The notes under the pieces are model-generated. The model was not told where the DNA came from. It worked only from the letters and a program-made list of their open reading frames with translations, and ran no database searches. This document shows positions 61,894 through 64,000 of a stretch of DNA of 64,000 nucleotides, one piece after another (position 1 is the first letter of the stretch; each line of letters starts with the position of its first letter). The position numbers were made by a program, and so were the translations under genes. The DNA comes from Coenobita brevimanus. Lineage: Eukaryota > Arthropoda > Malacostraca > Decapoda > Coenobitidae. The stretch spans positions 37,306,603 to 37,370,602 of the forward strand of contig CM064653.1 of NCBI GenBank assembly GCA_032717465.1. The letters run 5' to 3'.

Positions 61894-64000
61894 GAGGGCA
61901 GTTTTGACTAATAACCAAGGAGACTGTCACAATCGCATTGCCCAGGTGTTCAGTCCTTTGTAAATTATTTCACATAGCTCATTGGCAGGAAAAAAGCAAT
62001 GGTATGGCTGTACAGTCATCCCATAGCACTTCTTTGTGACTAGCATCATGTTCTAGTGTTTATCTGATTACAATTCAGCATTCAGAATGGAGAGATGGCA
62101 ATTTTAGGCCAAGGTAAAGTAAAAGCAAGCTAGTAACGAAGGAGACTCATAGCACTTGTTCATGACTAGCATCAAATTTTAGTTGTAAATTGGAATAGTA
62201 ACCAAGGAGACTTATTCTTGACTCAAAACCACAGCTCGTCAGATGCAACCACATCTTCGTATTTTTTGTGGGAGTGACCAGTCAGATTTTAGTAGTTGTA
62301 AATTGGAATAGTAACCAAGGAGACTCATTCCTAACTCATAACTACAGCTCGTCAGATGCATACACATCTTCGTATTTTTTTGCAGGAGTGACTGATTCAG
62401 AAGTGGCTATAGGTATGAAAATAACTTTCCACTTTGAATACTTGGCTGTAACAAAATTTTATTAGAATATGATGCTATGCCCTTCTTTTTTGGTTTAAAA
62501 TATCATAGCATCATGAATTTTGAATTGTAACTGTAGATGAGTAGAATGTTGCTAGTCATGAAGAAGTGCTGTGGAGAGGGTACTCTATAGCATTACCTTT
62601 TTCTGCCACTGAACTGTGAGAGATTGACTGCGTAAGGCAAAATATAGGCCAAGTAGAAGGTAGAAGAAGTAGTGCTATTTACTGTATAACTGTCTACTCT
62701 AAATGTGAATAATTTGTATTATGTTCCTACAATCATTGCATGGTGTTCCTGTGGCAGCCTTGGGTTTGTGTGGGTGTAAGTGAAGTACAAGAAAGCAGGG
62801 TTCCAGAGAGATGGCAGTGTGATGGCGGTTCAAGAGGAGTGAAGGGAGACTGCCTGGAGAACTCAGAGTAGCAGAGGGGCCACGACTGCTTGGAGAGGTT
62901 GAAATCTGTTGTGATGGGTATAGTACTGTCTCCTGTCTCTCCTGTCTGTTTTTCCTGTCTCTTGTCTGTCCCTCTTGTCTCTCTTGTCTGTCTCACTTGT
63001 CTCTCTCTTGTCTGTCTGTCTCTTATCTGTATCTTTTCTGTCTTTCTCTTGTCTGCCTGTCCTGTCACTCCTGTTTGTCTGTTAGTGTAGGCAGGTAACT
63101 ATGGAGGGTTGAATTGAGCAAGGACATTCATTCTTACATTATTGCCAAGAATGAGATGGAGGGATGGAGTGGAGAGATGGGGGGGGGTGTAAGTTGGAGG
63201 GATGGAGAGTAGATACAAGTAGATATGGGAGTGAGAATGTGTGTACGAGGGATGAGTGTTGGTAGATATGGTGGATGGAGGGTGTGAGTTGGAGGGATGG
63301 AGATGAGAGAGGGGGGTGAGTTGGAGGGATGGAGATGAGAGGGGTGTGAGTTGGAGGGATGGAGATGAGAGGGGGTGAGTTGGAGGGATGGAGATGAGAG
63401 GGGGTGCGTTGGCAGGAAGGCAGTGAAATGGCAGAGGACAGGACAGTGTGGAGGAAATTTGTGGCCACACCTTACAGGATTAAGATGTCTGGCAATAGAT
63501 AGATTAGATAGATATATAACTGAATTTCCAGCAAGCACACTGTATTGATGTGGGAGTGGTAGTTATGTCCAGTGAAAACATGTAGTAACCAAGGAGACTC
63601 ATTCATACCTCCATAACTATAAAATTAATGAAACTGTAATTAATTAAGTACTAAATTTGTGAGAATGGGCCAGTTCCACCAGGTGAAGGACAGACTACAG
63701 TATAGCTAAGTGGCAAGATTATTTTTTCCTTGGTTAAGAAATCTAAGTGAGATGGAAACACAGATTTTACTCTTAAATTGGTATAGCTTTTTGTCCTTTT
63801 GTGGAGGGATACAGCTTAATGCCAGATTGACATTATCTTGCCTGTACACCTTTCTCATAGCCCAGAGGTCAGCAACCCTTAAAGCTACAAGAGCCATTTA
63901 GTTTAAAGTTTCAAAAAATGTAGTACTCTTGGAGCCGCAATACAAAAAATTCTCAAACTGAAATCTGCAGTATTCTAAACAAAACATTACGGTAATACTG
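61894..64000. repeat. second copy of the ~2.1-kb duplicated segment
   Basis: Collinear with 38937-41045 from the first base after the gap to the window edge. It differs by isolated substitutions (for example CAATCGCATTG against CAATAGCTTTG) and a slightly shorter G-rich VNTR (63290-63410). It includes a LINE family A 3' end (63130-63525) and the start of an hAT MITE (63863 onward). Confidence 0.95.

Noticed and set aside
1..64000. tRNA, rRNA, riboswitch, bacterial promoter or operon structure
   Set aside because: None recognised; the element content, splice sites and satellites are those of an animal nuclear genome.

Overview
The window reads as repeat-dominated intergenic and intronic DNA from an arthropod-like animal. 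A malacostracan crustacean is my best guess, but nothing here proves it. Reasons: almost all coding capacity belongs to several clades of APE-type non-LTR retrotransposons (LINEs), piggyBac-like TTAA elements, a pogo/Tigger element, hAT and PIF/Harbinger elements and many minisatellites. There are GT-AG introns, no bacterial gene organisation, and no tRNA or rRNA gene that I could see.

Left part (1-18 kb). A LINE of family A (RTE-like, endonuclease plus RT, tail of ATAG repeats) enters from the left edge on the minus strand with an apparently open frame (1-2317). It is followed by a 277-bp tandem repeat, a Tigger terminal relic and a 5' part of an I-like LINE with three CCHC knuckles (family B, 3387-6770). 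From 8.4 to 18.0 kb one CR1-like LINE (family C, minus) is split by a full-length family A LINE (9004-15498). That family A copy is itself split by two related piggyBac-like MITEs with TTAA duplications. A second insertion in family C is an RT fragment of family D with a poly(A) tail (16475-17490).

Middle part (18-36 kb). An I-like LINE with RNase H (family E) lies between 13-bp target duplications at 19721 and 24453, and its 5' part is inverted, a twin-priming product. Then come degraded family F LINEs (GAT-repeat tail), family A fragments, a SINE-like repeat, and a complete Tigger element (32676-35783) with a long open transposase frame, D210/D328/D363 and a PIP-box-like motif.

Right part (36-64 kb). 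Three short candidate exons at 36346, 42684 and 47220 each have one open frame, all phase 1-1, and suggest an unidentified host gene on the plus strand whose introns fill this region. The rest is tandem arrays (about 120-bp, 35-bp, 20-bp, 15-bp units and purine-rich ones), LINE 3' ends that seeded some of these arrays, a Harbinger derivative carrying a MADF-domain exon, an hAT MITE and an unclassified TIR element. A striking series of five unrelated adjacent hairpins lies at 54887-55644. Two 100-N scaffold gaps are present; the segment after the second (61894-64000) nearly repeats 38937-41045 and may be a redundant haplotype contig.

Family letters A-G are my own labels for this window.
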